DNA from: Pseudoalteromonas ulvae UL12
GTDB lineage: Bacteria; Pseudomonadota; Gammaproteobacteria; Enterobacterales; Alteromonadaceae
NCBI RefSeq assembly: GCF_014925405.1
Contig: NZ_AQHJ01000033.1
Coordinates: 1 to 64,000 of the forward strand
Direction of reading: 5' to 3'
DNA: 64,000 nucleotides
Shown: positions 1 to 8,536 of the stretch, one piece after another
How the letters are laid out: every line of letters starts with the position of its first letter
How positions within the stretch are numbered: the stretch's first letter is position 1
Position numbers and translations under genes: made by a program
The notes under the pieces: generated by a model
The model's database searches: none
What the model was told of the DNA's origin: nothing
What the model saw: only the letters and a program-made list of their open reading frames with translations

Positions 1-1
1 T

Positions 2-157
2 ACCTCAAACATTGAAAAGAGTCTTATTAGGCCATTATTCTATACTCATCTCTTTCTTGAGCCTCAGAAGGAATGTTATTTCTATACCACATTATATTTC
101 CCTAGGCTTTTTCTTAGCTATGTATCACTTATATGGGTCTTACTAAAAGATAAGTGA
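2..157 (+). CDS. 3' end of an unidentified protein gene (partial)
   Basis: An open frame enters from the left edge and runs 51 codons to a TGA at 155-157. The peptide is rich in aromatic and hydrophobic residues and has no motif I recognise. No start codon with a ribosome binding site is visible inside it, so if real it is the C-terminus of a gene that begins outside the window. The terminator at 318-343 lies downstream and could end this transcript. It may also be chance open frame, because 51 codons is short for AT-rich DNA. Confidence 0.3.
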   Translation, partial: TSNIEKSLIRPLFYTHLFLEPQKECYFYTTLYFPRLFLSYVSLIWVLLKDK

Positions 158-317
158 GCCGCTTGGCCATTCAGCTCTATGGTTGAACTGTAGCTAAATG
201 GTGTTTATTGGGGCGAATATTAATATGGGTAATTTATAAGTTGTGTTGGTAATACTGTTATGTGGTTGATTGGTAGCTCAGTTAATTTGCTAGAAGTATC
301 TAGGGCTAAAGTGGAGT

Positions 318-343
318 AAAACCTGACCTAGAATCAGGTTTTT
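318..343. terminator. bidirectional intrinsic terminator
   Basis: A perfect 9-bp inverted repeat (AAAACCTGA / TCAGGTTTT) surrounds a 7-nt loop, with a T run on either strand outside the stem. It sits between the partial plus-strand gene and the 3' end of the minus-strand EamA gene at 384, so it can serve both. Confidence 0.75.
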
Positions 344-383
344 AATATGAACGGTGTTGCTCAGTCAGTATTCAGTAAGTAAT

Positions 384-1274
384 TCACTTCGATTTTTTTG
401 TGGCTACTTTTTGAATGATTAAGCCTGTTACTATTAAGCCAAGCCCAATAGGTGTTGTTGGGTGGATCTGTTCGCCTAAAAATAGATAAATGAATATCAA
501 TGACAAAAAAGGTGAAATGAAGATTAAATTGCTTATTTTTGCCGTGTTTTCTGCTTTTTTCATCGCAATTAGCCACAAAACGAATGTAATGCCCATTTCA
601 AATAAACCGACATACATAGCGGCGAATAACCCTGTTGTACTGGGAAGAAGCCAAGCTGATTGCCAGCTCATCACGATTGCTATCAGAGGTAAACCAATCG
701 TAAAACAAATGAACAGACTAATGATGGGTTTATCGGTATTTTTTGTATTAAAAATCCAATAGAGCGCCCACAGTAATGTACTTAAAAGTGCTAGCGAAAC
801 ACCTAAAGGGCTCTCAAAATTAAGTTCTGTTACTTGTCCTTTTGTACTGATGATGAGCACGCCGAAGTAAGCAAAGCAAAGTGAGGCTATGTCAGCTTTT
901 TTGAGTTGTTGGCCCAATAGAGGCACAGCTAAAATACTTAGAGTAATCGCCCAAGTGTAGTTAAGGGCCTGTGCTTGCTGTGCGGGGAGTAACTCATAGG
1001 CTTTAAATAAAATTAAATAATACAAAAACGGATTAATGCTCCCAAGTTTCAGATATCGCCATGGATGAGCTAAAAATGCGGGGAGAACTAACATATACTG
1101 TTTATCTTTGAATAAACAACAGGCAAGAAAAAACCAGCTGAAAACGGATGCAAAAAAAAGTAATTGTAATGAACTCAGTTCATTCAGTGCAAGCTTGAAA
1201 GCAGTAGCGACTGTAGACCAAAGCAGTACAGCCGCGAGGCCATAATACACAGCGTGGCGTTGATTTTTAACCAT
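384..1274 (-). CDS. EamA/DMT-superfamily transporter
   Basis: This encodes a 296-residue inner-membrane protein with about ten hydrophobic helices arranged as two EamA repeats. The first repeat begins within the first 25 residues (YYGLAAVLLWSTVATAFK) and the second near the middle (GVSLALLSTLLWALYWIF). The family exports or exchanges metabolites and amino acids, and the substrate cannot be read from sequence. The frame is open further upstream to 1358, but the ATG at 1274 puts the first helix at the N-terminus as in relatives, so I chose it; an ATG at 1325 is the alternative. It is transcribed away from the metal-efflux genes and is probably monocistronic. Confidence 0.85.
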   Translation of the reverse strand: MVKNQRHAVYYGLAAVLLWSTVATAFKLALNELSSLQLLFFASVFSWFFLACCLFKDKQYMLVLPAFLAHPWRYLKLGSINPFLYYLILFKAYELLPAQQAQALNYTWAITLSILAVPLLGQQLKKADIASLCFAYFGVLIISTKGQVTELNFESPLGVSLALLSTLLWALYWIFNTKNTDKPIISLFICFTIGLPLIAIVMSWQSAWLLPSTTGLFAAMYVGLFEMGITFVLWLIAMKKAENTAKISNLIFISPFLSLIFIYLFLGEQIHPTTPIGLGLIVTGLIIQKVATKKSK

Positions 1275-1400
1275 ATTTGTTCGATTAAATAATACCCATA
1301 GTAGAAAGGGCGCTAAAAATAGCATATTTAGTCTGTAAAGACAGTAAACAATATACAATTTTATTCAATCTCATTATCCAACTAGCTAAAAGGGTAATTT

Positions 1401-1429
1401 TTGATTGGCTCTAAGGCTTATTTTATTTT
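1401..1429 (+). promoter_or_regulatory. candidate sigma-70 promoter for the cus group
   Basis: TTGATT at 1401-1406 and TATTTT at 1424-1429 are separated by 17 nt. They lie about 55 nt upstream of the first gene of the metal-efflux cluster. The -35 box matches consensus well and the -10 moderately. This is an assignment by eye. Confidence 0.35.
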
Positions 1430-1444
1430 GATGCTGGTGAATCT

Positions 1445-1459
1445 TCACTGGCGCAGTGA
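1445..1459. promoter_or_regulatory. 15-bp palindrome, candidate operator
   Basis: TCACTG-GCG-CAGTGA is a perfect interrupted palindrome. It lies just downstream of the candidate promoter at 1401-1429 and 25 nt before the start of the Cys/His-rich gene, a position suited to a repressor or metal sensor. It does not look like a CueR/MerR site that I recognise. The regulator is unknown and no regulator gene is next to it. Confidence 0.35.
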
Positions 1460-1484
1460 GTATGATTATCGTAGACTCTGCCCT

Positions 1485-1838
1485 ATGAGTATTATTCAAT
1501 ATGTAATTCTTTTTATTGTTGCATTAAATATCGGCTTTGCTTCTCCTGCAAATGCTGAGAATCAACCATGCTCGATGAATCATGACGTGATGATGCAAGA
1601 GCAGGTAAAAGAAACATCAACTAGCCATGATTGCTGTGATGAGCAGCTAAACTCTATACTCAGTCATGATTGCGATGGTGAATGCGCGCAGTGTCAAACA
1701 CATTGCCATCTCACAGTTGTTATTTTACCGCTTACATTAAATTTGTCGGCTTCAATTAATCTGCAAGATATATATTTATATCATCTCCCCTATTATCCTA
1801 ACCCTACTCAAAGCTGGTTAATCCCTCCTATCGCTTAA
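1485..1838 (+). CDS. small secreted Cys/His/Met-rich protein ahead of Cus pump
   Basis: A 117-residue product starts with a clear signal peptide (about residues 1-24, ending SPANA). The mature part contains clustered Cys, His and Met (CSMNH, HDCCDE, HDCDGECAQCQTHCH), then a second hydrophobic stretch and a short tail. Such composition suggests binding of soft metals in the periplasm, and the position 62 nt upstream of cusB supports a role in copper or silver handling. I recognise no formal domain; it resembles the small CopL-like proteins found beside metal-efflux genes. The frame is open from 1401, but the ATG at 1485 gives the signal peptide directly and is preferred. Confidence 0.65.
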   Translation: MSIIQYVILFIVALNIGFASPANAENQPCSMNHDVMMQEQVKETSTSHDCCDEQLNSILSHDCDGECAQCQTHCHLTVVILPLTLNLSASINLQDIYLYHLPYYPNPTQSWLIPPIA

Positions 1839-1900
1839 TACATATCTTACTGTTAGCCATCTATTGAGATGGATGTATTTTATTTATTGAGCGCGAAACA

Positions 1901-3133
1901 ATGAAGCTATATATACTGATCCTATTTGTTATATTCCCAAGTTTACTTTGGGCTAATCCACAGCATTCTGAAATTGAACGAGTTAAACCTGAACTTGTAT
2001 TGAATTCAGTGAAACAAAACCACTATGTTTGCCCTATGCATAGCCATATCGTAAAAACACATCCAGGAAAATGCCCAATCTGTGGGATGGACTTGGTGCT
2101 CATTGAAGACAATGCAGATACACAAGATGATCAAGTCACAGTCAGCGTATCAGGTCAGATGCAACAAAGCATGGCATTAACGAGCGCAAAAGTGATGAGA
2201 AGCACACTGTGGCGCTATATCGAAACCTTTGGTGAAATTAATTATGACGAAAACGGCATTTATCATATTCACCCTCGTGCATCGGGTTGGATTGAAAACC
2301 TCCAAGTTAAAACGTTAGGAGAAGAAGTAAAAAAAGGTCAATTGTTATATGAAATTTACTCACCTGACCTTGTTGTGGCGCAAGATGATTATATTTCTAT
2401 GTTCCAAAATCACCAGCAAGTTGCTGATCAATTGAAGCAGCGAGGGCGTACCCGTCTTAAGTTACTCGGTATGACAGATAAACTTATCGACCAACTAGAA
2501 ACTCGCAAACAGTCTTTTTTCCAGGTGCCGTATTATGCGCCTTACGATGCAATCGTCACTGAGCTGAGTATTGGTGAGGGGATGTTTGTAAAACCAGAAA
2601 GTCGCATTATGACTTTATCTAATTTAGAGAGAGTCTGGGTGCTAGCTGATGTATTTGAACACCAGATGGATTGGGTTCGAACAGGTAAATGGGCAGAGTT
2701 TGATTTGCCTGCGATTGGTGTTTATGGAGCCGAAGGGCAAGTAGAGTATATCTACCCAGCACTTGATGAGAAGACTCGCACGTTAAAAGTCCGTTTGGCG
2801 CTGGATAATTCAAATCATCAGTTTAAGCCAGCCATGATTGCTAATGTACGTATTTATGGTGGGCCAAAAGAAGAGGTGCTTAACATTCCTGTTGAAGCGT
2901 TAATCAGAACAGAAAAGCAAAATAGGGTAATAGTTAAAGTATCTGACACCAGTTTTCGTGCTGTTGAAGTGGCGATTGGTATGATCACTCAAGGTCGTGC
3001 CGAAGTCATATCCGGTCTCAATGAAGGCGAAATAGTGGTGACTTCTGGTCAATTCTTGATTGATTCTGAGGCCAATATTCGCTCAGCTATTTTGAAGATG
3101 ACAACTCCCGTTAATACAGCTCATCAGCATTAA
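1901..3133 (+). CDS. cusB: CusB-like RND periplasmic adaptor with heavy-metal-binding domain
   Basis: This is the membrane-fusion subunit of a tripartite heavy-metal efflux pump (410 aa), linking the inner-membrane RND pump to an outer-membrane channel. A signal peptide (about 1-18) is followed at residues 41-64 by a compact metal-binding motif with CPMH at 44-47 and CPICGMD at 58-64. The HlyD/CusB barrel-sandwich, hairpin and beta-barrel regions follow (YEIYSPDLVVAQDDY, LERVWVLADVFE). The C-terminus is short and His-containing. E. coli CusB lacks this N-terminal Cys motif, but many marine homologues carry it. It is followed after 9 nt by cusA. No CusC or CusF gene is present in the window. 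Confidence 0.88.
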   Translation: MKLYILILFVIFPSLLWANPQHSEIERVKPELVLNSVKQNHYVCPMHSHIVKTHPGKCPICGMDLVLIEDNADTQDDQVTVSVSGQMQQSMALTSAKVMRSTLWRYIETFGEINYDENGIYHIHPRASGWIENLQVKTLGEEVKKGQLLYEIYSPDLVVAQDDYISMFQNHQQVADQLKQRGRTRLKLLGMTDKLIDQLETRKQSFFQVPYYAPYDAIVTELSIGEGMFVKPESRIMTLSNLERVWVLADVFEHQMDWVRTGKWAEFDLPAIGVYGAEGQVEYIYPALDEKTRTLKVRLALDNSNHQFKPAMIANVRIYGGPKEEVLNIPVEALIRTEKQNRVIVKVSDTSFRAVEVAIGMITQGRAEVISGLNEGEIVVTSGQFLIDSEANIRSAILKMTTPVNTAHQH

Positions 3134-3142
3134 GGACAGCCA

Positions 3143-6100
3143 ATGATTCAGTTTATTATTAGCTTAAGCTTAAAACATAAAATGCTGGTGATTCTTTTTG
3201 CTTTGCTTAGTGTGGTATTAGGGATCAAAGCAATCAAAGACACACCCCTTGATGCTGTTCCTGATTTATCTGATGTTCAAGTTATCGTCAAAACCAGTTT
3301 TCCCGGTCAAGCGGCACAAATTGTAGAGCAGCAAGTAACTTTCCCGTTAGCGAGCAGTTTAATGGCGGTACCAAAAGCGAAAACTGTGCGGGGCTTTTCT
3401 TTTTTCGGTGATTCTTATGTGTATATCATTTTTGAAGATGATACTGATTTATATTGGGCGCGTTCGCGTGTACTTGAATACTTAAATCAGGTCTCTGCAA
3501 AATTACCTCAAGGAGCAAAGCCTGCTTTGGGGCCTGATGCTTCTGGTGTGGGATGGATTTATCAATATGCCCTTAAAGATAGCAGTGGTCAGCATCACTT
3601 AGCAGATTTAAAGGCACTGCAAGACTGGTTCATTAAGTTTGAGCTGCAATCCGTCGCGGGGGTCAGTGAAGTTGCGACAGTTGGAGGGATGGAAAACACT
3701 TATCAAATTGTGATTGAGCCATTAAGGTTAATGCAATATGGTTTGACTTTGAGCCAGGTGAAATTGGCGGTTGAGCAAGCCAATCTTGAAGTTGGTGGTT
3801 CGGTACTCGAAATGGCAGAAGCAGAGTACATGGTTCGTAGTCGGGGTTATCTAAATTCGATTAAAGACTTTAACCGCATTCCATTAGGCATCATGAGTGA
3901 GCAAGGCACACCTTTGCTGTTAGAGCATGTGGCCACTATTCGAATGGGGCCACAAATGCGTCGCGGTATTGCTGAACTCAATGGTGAAGGTGAAGTGGTT
4001 GGTGGAATTGTAGTGATGCGCCATGGTGAAAATGCACTAAAAACCATCGCTGCTATTAAAACTAAGCTTGCCGCCCTGCAAGCCAGTTTACCTAAAGGAG
4101 TCGAACTGGTAACCGTTTATGATCGCAGTTTATTGATTGAACGATCGGTTGAGACATTAAAAACTAAGTTAATAGAAGAAATCATCGTTGTTGTACTAGT
4201 GTGCTTTATTTTCTTACTACACGTTCGTTCTACTCTGGTGGCTGCAATTTGTTTGCCTATTGCGGTGTTATTAGGCTTTCTGGCGATGCGCGCGATGGGA
4301 ATTAATGCCAATATCATGAGTTTAGGTGGGATTGCGATAGCGATTGGTGCTTTGGTTGATGCGGCGATTGTGATGGTTGAGAACTTACATAAACATTTAG
4401 ATGAGTATCAACAAAAACATGCTAAGCCAGCAAGTGGATCTGAGCATTGGTTACTTGTTAGAGATGCCTCATTAGAAGTAGGCCCAGCCTTATTTTTATC
4501 GTTGTTATTAATTACTTTGAGCTTCATACCTGTTTTTTCACTTGAAGCGCAAGAAGGCAAGTTATTTGCACCATTAGCCTACACAAAAACCTTTGTTATG
4601 GCGGCTGCCGCTTTACTATCTATTACTTTAGTGCCTGTTTTAATGGGGTTTTTAGTTAAAGGAAAAGTACCTAAAGAAACCAGTAACCCCATAAACCGTG
4701 GACTTATATACATTTATAAACCTTTATTAAGAGGGTGTTTAAAAGCGCCTTGGTTGGTCGTTGCTTTTTCTGTTCTAGTTGCGGCATCGAGTTATTATCC
4801 CATTTCTAAAATGGGTTCTGAGTTTATGCCAGAACTTGAAGAAGGGGACTTGTTATATATGCCCACTACTTTGCCGGGGGTCTCCATTGCTGAGGCTGGA
4901 GAAATTTTGCAGCAAACGGATCGATTAATAAAAACACAACCTGAAGTTGCCAGTGTTTTTGGTAAAGTCGGCAGGGCAGAAACCGCGACTGATCCTGCTC
5001 CGTTGACTATGTTGGAAACCACTATTGCGCTAAAACCAAAATCGCAGTGGCGCGAAGGGATGACTCTAGAAAAAATTATTGCAGAGCTTGAGAGTAAAAT
5101 AACGTTTCCAGGGTTAACAAACGCTTGGGTTCAGCCAATTAAAACGCGCATTGATATGTTATCAACCGGTGTGAAAACCCCGATAGGCATTAAAATATCA
5201 GGGCAAGATATTGCTCAAATCGAAGCAATAGGGCAAGAGATTGAAGGGATCTTAGCGCCATTATCAGGGACTCGATCTGTGTATTCTGAACGAGCGCAAT
5301 CTGGGCGGTATATTGATATTACGCCAAGAAGGCTTGATGCAGCAAAATACGGTTTAAGCATTAGTGATATTCAACAAGTGATTAAATATGCATTAGGTGG
5401 CGCAAATATCGGTGAAGTGATTCAGGGCACTGAACGCTACCCAATTAATTTACGTTATCCTAGGCGTTATCGCGACCAGTTAGAAAGTCTTGCTACATTA
5501 CCATTCGTCACACCTTCAGGGGCTTGGGTGACACTCGATCAGATAGCTGATATTGAGATTAAAGAGGGCCCAGCAATGATTAAAAGCGAAAATGGCCGCC
5601 CAATTGCGTGGACGTTTATCGACTTAGATCCTGATGTGGTAATTGGTGAATATATTGAACAAGCACAAGCACTGCTTGAACAGCAGCTGGTGTTACCAGC
5701 AAAATATACGATTAGTTTTGCTGGACAATTTGAGTATATGCAACGGGTTGAAGCGAAATTGCAATATGTGATCCCAATCACCTTGCTGATCATTTTTGTG
5801 ATTTTGCATTTAGCTTTTTCTTCTGTTGCACAGGCTATGTTAGTCATGCTCACGTTGCCAGTGGCGCTCGCGGGCTCAGTGTGGTTTGTTTTTTACTTGG
5901 ATTATCAATTCTCAGTCGCCTTAGCTGTGGGAATGATTGCCCTTGCTGGAGTTGCTGCAGAATTTGGTGTGGTGATGCTGATATATCTTAATCAGGCTAT
6001 TAAGCAACACTCAGCAGACATAGTGGCTGCAATAGAGGTTGGTGCAGTGCAAAGGGTGCGGCCAAAAGCAATGACAGTGATCACAATAGTGGTTGGCTTA

Positions 6101-6253
6101 TTGCCGATTATGCTTGGAGCTGGGACAGGAAATGAAGTGATGCAAAAAATAGCCGCGCCGATGATAGGTGGGATGATTGTCAGCCCGCTGATCTCTATGC
6201 TGCTGATTCCAAGTGTGTTTTATTTACTTTATCGAGGCCGAGTCATTAAATGA
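3143..6253 (+). CDS. cusA: CusA-family Cu(I)/Ag(I) efflux RND permease
   Basis: A 1036-residue HME-RND pump that moves metal ions out of the periplasm and cytoplasm using proton energy. It has the expected plan: TM1 at the N-terminus, a large periplasmic loop, TM2-6 (around residues 340-510), a second loop, and TM8-12 at the end. TM4 carries GALVDAAIVMVEN, the proton-relay Asp region. The three methionines that bind Cu/Ag in E. coli CusA, M573, M623 and M672, are all present here at the same numbers (LLYMPTT, LTMLETT, RIDMLSTG). This favours Cu(I)/Ag(I) over Co/Zn/Cd (CzcA). It is translated 9 nt after cusB, and a strong hairpin follows. Confidence 0.93.
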   Translation: MIQFIISLSLKHKMLVILFALLSVVLGIKAIKDTPLDAVPDLSDVQVIVKTSFPGQAAQIVEQQVTFPLASSLMAVPKAKTVRGFSFFGDSYVYIIFEDDTDLYWARSRVLEYLNQVSAKLPQGAKPALGPDASGVGWIYQYALKDSSGQHHLADLKALQDWFIKFELQSVAGVSEVATVGGMENTYQIVIEPLRLMQYGLTLSQVKLAVEQANLEVGGSVLEMAEAEYMVRSRGYLNSIKDFNRIPLGIMSEQGTPLLLEHVATIRMGPQMRRGIAELNGEGEVVGGIVVMRHGENALKTIAAIKTKLAALQASLPKGVELVTVYDRSLLIERSVETLKTKLIEEIIVVVLVCFIFLLHVRSTLVAAICLPIAVLLGFLAMRAMGINANIMSLGGIAIAIGALVDAAIVMVENLHKHLDEYQQKHAKPASGSEHWLLVRDASLEVGPALFLSLLLITLSFIPVFSLEAQEGKLFAPLAYTKTFVMAAAALLSITLVPVLMGFLVKGKVPKETSNPINRGLIYIYKPLLRGCLKAPWLVVAFSVLVAASSYYPISKMGSEFMPELEEGDLLYMPTTLPGVSIAEAGEILQQTDRLIKTQPEVASVFGKVGRAETATDPAPLTMLETTIALKPKSQWREGMTLEKIIAELESKITFPGLTNAWVQPIKTRIDMLSTGVKTPIGIKISGQDIAQIEAIGQEIEGILAPLSGTRSVYSERAQSGRYIDITPRRLDAAKYGLSISDIQQVIKYALGGANIGEVIQGTERYPINLRYPRRYRDQLESLATLPFVTPSGAWVTLDQIADIEIKEGPAMIKSENGRPIAWTFIDLDPDVVIGEYIEQAQALLEQQLVLPAKYTISFAGQFEYMQRVEAKLQYVIPITLLIIFVILHLAFSSVAQAMLVMLTLPVALAGSVWFVFYLDYQFSVALAVGMIALAGVAAEFGVVMLIYLNQAIKQHSADIVAAIEVGAVQRVRPKAMTVITIVVGLLPIMLGAGTGNEVMQKIAAPMIGGMIVSPLISMLLIPSVFYLLYRGRVIK

Positions 6254-6258
6254 TCGCA

Positions 6259-6290
6259 TGACAGCCAGCTCTTTTTTGAGCTGGCTGTCA
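6259..6290. terminator. hairpin between convergent genes
   Basis: A perfect 13-bp stem (TGACAGCCAGCTC and its complement) with a T6 loop lies between the stop of cusA and the stop of the convergent DUF4198 gene. No clear U-tract follows on either strand, so it may act as an mRNA end-protecting or bidirectional terminator rather than a classic intrinsic terminator. Confidence 0.6.
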
Positions 6291-6299
6291 ATGAGTTGA

Positions 6300-7112
6300 T
6301 TACTCTAGGCCAACAGCAAATGTCAGGAAAATAGAACTCCCTAACTCGTCCACATCTTTGTTGTCAGTGAATTTAATACTATGCTCTGCGTGGAGCAAAT
6401 ACCGGCCTGCTTGAGTCGGAGTGAAATGAACCATGCCTTGTGCATCAGACTTTAATGATACTTTATTAGGTTGATTACGATACATAGTGCCATCAGCAAC
6501 AATTTCAACCTCTAAATTCTCGACCGGTTGACCATCGTAAGTAAACTTTAACACTGCTTGTTCATTTTGCACGATATCAGCAGGGTGAGTAATCGGGGTT
6601 AGCTCTAAATACTGGCCCGATGGTGCTAATGTCTCGCGCGTTGCGCTGTTGAGTGTGACATATGTTTCGACTCGAGAAACAAACTGTTTGGTGTAAAAAT
6701 CATGAGCGCCGGCGGGTGCATCGGCTTTTGTGGTCGCTTTGTCTGCCCGCTTGCGTTTCACGCCTTCTTCACCTTTGACTTTATAACGGGTAAAGCTCCC
6801 TGCTTTCACCGGGTATTCAAATTTGTAGGTGCCATCATCAGTCAGTTGGTAGTCAAAAACTGATTTACGCTTACCTTGGTAAATTGAAGCGGGTTTGTCT
6901 GTTTTGCCGTTTGGTGTTTGAATAATAACGGCATCAGCTGAGAAGGGTTTATCGTATTCAAAAACTTGATTACTTGCACTGGTATCAGAAGTTACCCAAA
7001 CAGAGCCTTTATCAGATGAAACGTTAAAATGACTCGGTAAAATCCAACGGTCATGAGCATTAGCTTGGCTGCTCAGTAAAACGAATAGGGCTAAACTTAA
7101 TGATTTTTTCAT
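6300..7112 (-). CDS. DUF4198 periplasmic protein
   Basis: The product (270 aa) has a signal peptide ending at about residue 19 (SSQANA), then HDRWILPSHF, the typical opening of DUF4198 proteins, and an Ig-like beta-rich body. Family members are found with nickel, cobalt or iron uptake genes, but their biochemical role is not established. A basic stretch (KRKRADKATTK) sits near the middle. This is the last gene of a four-gene minus-strand operon with 6-9 nt gaps, so it is presumably expressed with the DUF2271 and PepSY proteins upstream. Function beyond periplasmic metal association is inference. Confidence 0.78.
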   Translation of the reverse strand: MKKSLSLALFVLLSSQANAHDRWILPSHFNVSSDKGSVWVTSDTSASNQVFEYDKPFSADAVIIQTPNGKTDKPASIYQGKRKSVFDYQLTDDGTYKFEYPVKAGSFTRYKVKGEEGVKRKRADKATTKADAPAGAHDFYTKQFVSRVETYVTLNSATRETLAPSGQYLELTPITHPADIVQNEQAVLKFTYDGQPVENLEVEIVADGTMYRNQPNKVSLKSDAQGMVHFTPTQAGRYLLHAEHSIKFTDNKDVDELGSSIFLTFAVGLE

Positions 7113-7120
7113 GGTGATCC

Positions 7121-7618
7121 TTATTGATAGGTCAGTGTGATAGTGCCAGTTTCTGCAGTTGGTGCGATCTGAGCATTAAAAGATTCATTGAGTACAAATG
7201 GGTGTTTAACTAAGTTACGTCCGCCGTGTTCTCTGACGACTTCAACTAATAAAGTATATTTGCCCGGTTCAAGTGGGGTATTGTTTTGTGATAATCCATT
7301 CCATGACAATTGATACTGACCCGCAGGGCGCGTGGCCGAGGTCATTGCATCCACTAATGCCTTGTCATCACGGCCTGCTTTTCGCCACCATCTACGAATA
7401 TCTTTTAGCCATTTGAAGCCTTTGTCTTCACGCCACAATGCGATGGTGGTTTGATGCTTGGATTGACTGTCTTCTATCCAGACAGCTACATATGGACGAT
7501 GATATTGACCTTGTGTTATTTCTGGTAGTGTCAGGTCGATGTTCATCTGCATTGCGCTATTGGCGTGAAAGCTGATGCTAAAACACCAAAAAATTATGAG
7601 TGGGAGTGTGATTTTCAT
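7121..7618 (-). CDS. DUF2271 periplasmic protein
   Basis: A 165-residue secreted protein with an N-terminal signal peptide of about 21 residues. The mature part contains the family landmarks YVAVWIED, WLKDIRRWWRK and SATRPAGQYQLSWNG, followed by GKYTLLVEVVREHGG. DUF2271 proteins are predicted periplasmic proteins usually encoded with PepSY-TM and DUF4198 partners, and no activity is known to me. Its start lies 9 nt after the PepSY gene stop and its stop 8 nt before the DUF4198 start, which argues for a single transcript. Confidence 0.78.
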   Translation of the reverse strand: MKITLPLIIFWCFSISFHANSAMQMNIDLTLPEITQGQYHRPYVAVWIEDSQSKHQTTIALWREDKGFKWLKDIRRWWRKAGRDDKALVDAMTSATRPAGQYQLSWNGLSQNNTPLEPGKYTLLVEVVREHGGRNLVKHPFVLNESFNAQIAPTAETGTITLTYQ

Positions 7619-7627
7619 GTTGATTTC

Positions 7628-8224
7628 CTAAGGGGTAAAAATAAAGAAGATTGCAACGCAACTGCAAGTCGCGACGCTCATATAGAAAAGAGATTTTTTC
7701 ATTCTTCGCTGTTGTGGGATCAGCAGTAACGCACCAGTAATAGAAAATAACAGCATTAAAATTGCTGAAATATCTAAAACCCAAGACCACACCAATCCAC
7801 TGTTACGCCCTTTATGTAGATCGTTAAGGATCGCCACAAAACCATATTCAATGGACTCAAAATAACTTTCACCTTCCACTAAATCGATAAGCAAAGATTT
7901 ATATGTCCCGGGGCCTTTCTGTACGATTGATATTTCTTCTTCTGAAATGTCAGCATTGCTAAAGTCCATCGCAAATTGACTGGCAACATAATGAGGCAAA
8001 GCTTGTGCTCGCTCAGTGGTTGATAAGGCGGTTAAATATGAAGGTAGAGAGACTTGCGCAGTATGACTGACCCCATCACCGTCAAACCACTGGGGGTGAT
8101 TGAGCGTGATCCCTGTGATGGCAAAAAAGATCATCATCATTAACAATGCCATTGAGACATAAACATGGATAGCACGTAAAAGCGTCAGTGTTTTTTTACT
8201 GAACTTAAATTTATTTTTTGACAT
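7628..8224 (-). CDS. PepSY-associated TM-helix protein
   Basis: This 198-residue inner-membrane protein has one helix near the N-terminus (about 18-40, SMALLMMMIFFAITGITLNHP), a periplasmic PepSY-like segment of about 100 residues, and two C-terminal helices (about 145-195). The motif GITLNHPQWF and the later LNDLHKGRNSG-W are typical of PepSY_TM proteins, whose relatives take part in ferric or siderophore reduction and in uptake. The short length, with three to four helices, fits the small subfamily paired with DUF2271. It is the second gene of the operon, 6 nt after the regulator gene. Confidence 0.8.
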   Translation of the reverse strand: MSKNKFKFSKKTLTLLRAIHVYVSMALLMMMIFFAITGITLNHPQWFDGDGVSHTAQVSLPSYLTALSTTERAQALPHYVASQFAMDFSNADISEEEISIVQKGPGTYKSLLIDLVEGESYFESIEYGFVAILNDLHKGRNSGLVWSWVLDISAILMLLFSITGALLLIPQQRRMKKSLFYMSVATCSCVAIFFIFTP

Positions 8225-8230
8225 CGAGGG

Positions 8231-8536
8231 TTAGCTTCTTGGATTTAAAGGTGTGCGGGGCTCTATAGTCAGGCTGTATCCAATCCCTCTGATAGTTTTA
8301 ATAACTCCCTTTTCAATCCCTTGTGCAACCAACTTTTTTCGGATATTAGAAATATGCATATCTAAATTTCTATCTAAGAGATTAAACTCTTTTTCGAGTA
8401 CGCGTTGTTGTAACGTTGCTTTACTCACAACGTTGTTTTTGTTGTGAATCAAACAATCGAGCAGCTTCGACTCTGTCAGGGTAAAAGGACATTGCTGCAT
8501 TTTCGCTAAGATCTGCAAGGTAAGATTGTTTGTCAT
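8231..8536 (-). CDS. orphan OmpR/PhoB-type winged-helix regulator without receiver
   Basis: Only 101 residues, consisting almost entirely of a Trans_reg_C winged helix: FTLTESKLLDCLIHN, then the recognition helix region NLLDRNLDMHISNIRKKL, and the wing IKTIRGIGYSL. No receiver domain precedes it: the start at 8536 is directly upstream of the DNA-binding fold, and the 265 bp before it hold no receiver remnant that I can see. It is first in the operon with the PepSY, DUF2271 and DUF4198 genes and likely controls them. Without a receiver it would have to sense by ligand, partner or abundance. Confidence 0.78.
   Translation of the reverse strand: MTNNLTLQILAKMQQCPFTLTESKLLDCLIHNKNNVVSKATLQQRVLEKEFNLLDRNLDMHISNIRKKLVAQGIEKGVIKTIRGIGYSLTIEPRTPLNPRS

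Noticed and set aside
490..762. Plus-strand ORF inside the EamA gene
   Set aside because: It is antisense to a clear transporter gene and has no recognisable family; similar antisense frames elsewhere were left out for the same reason.
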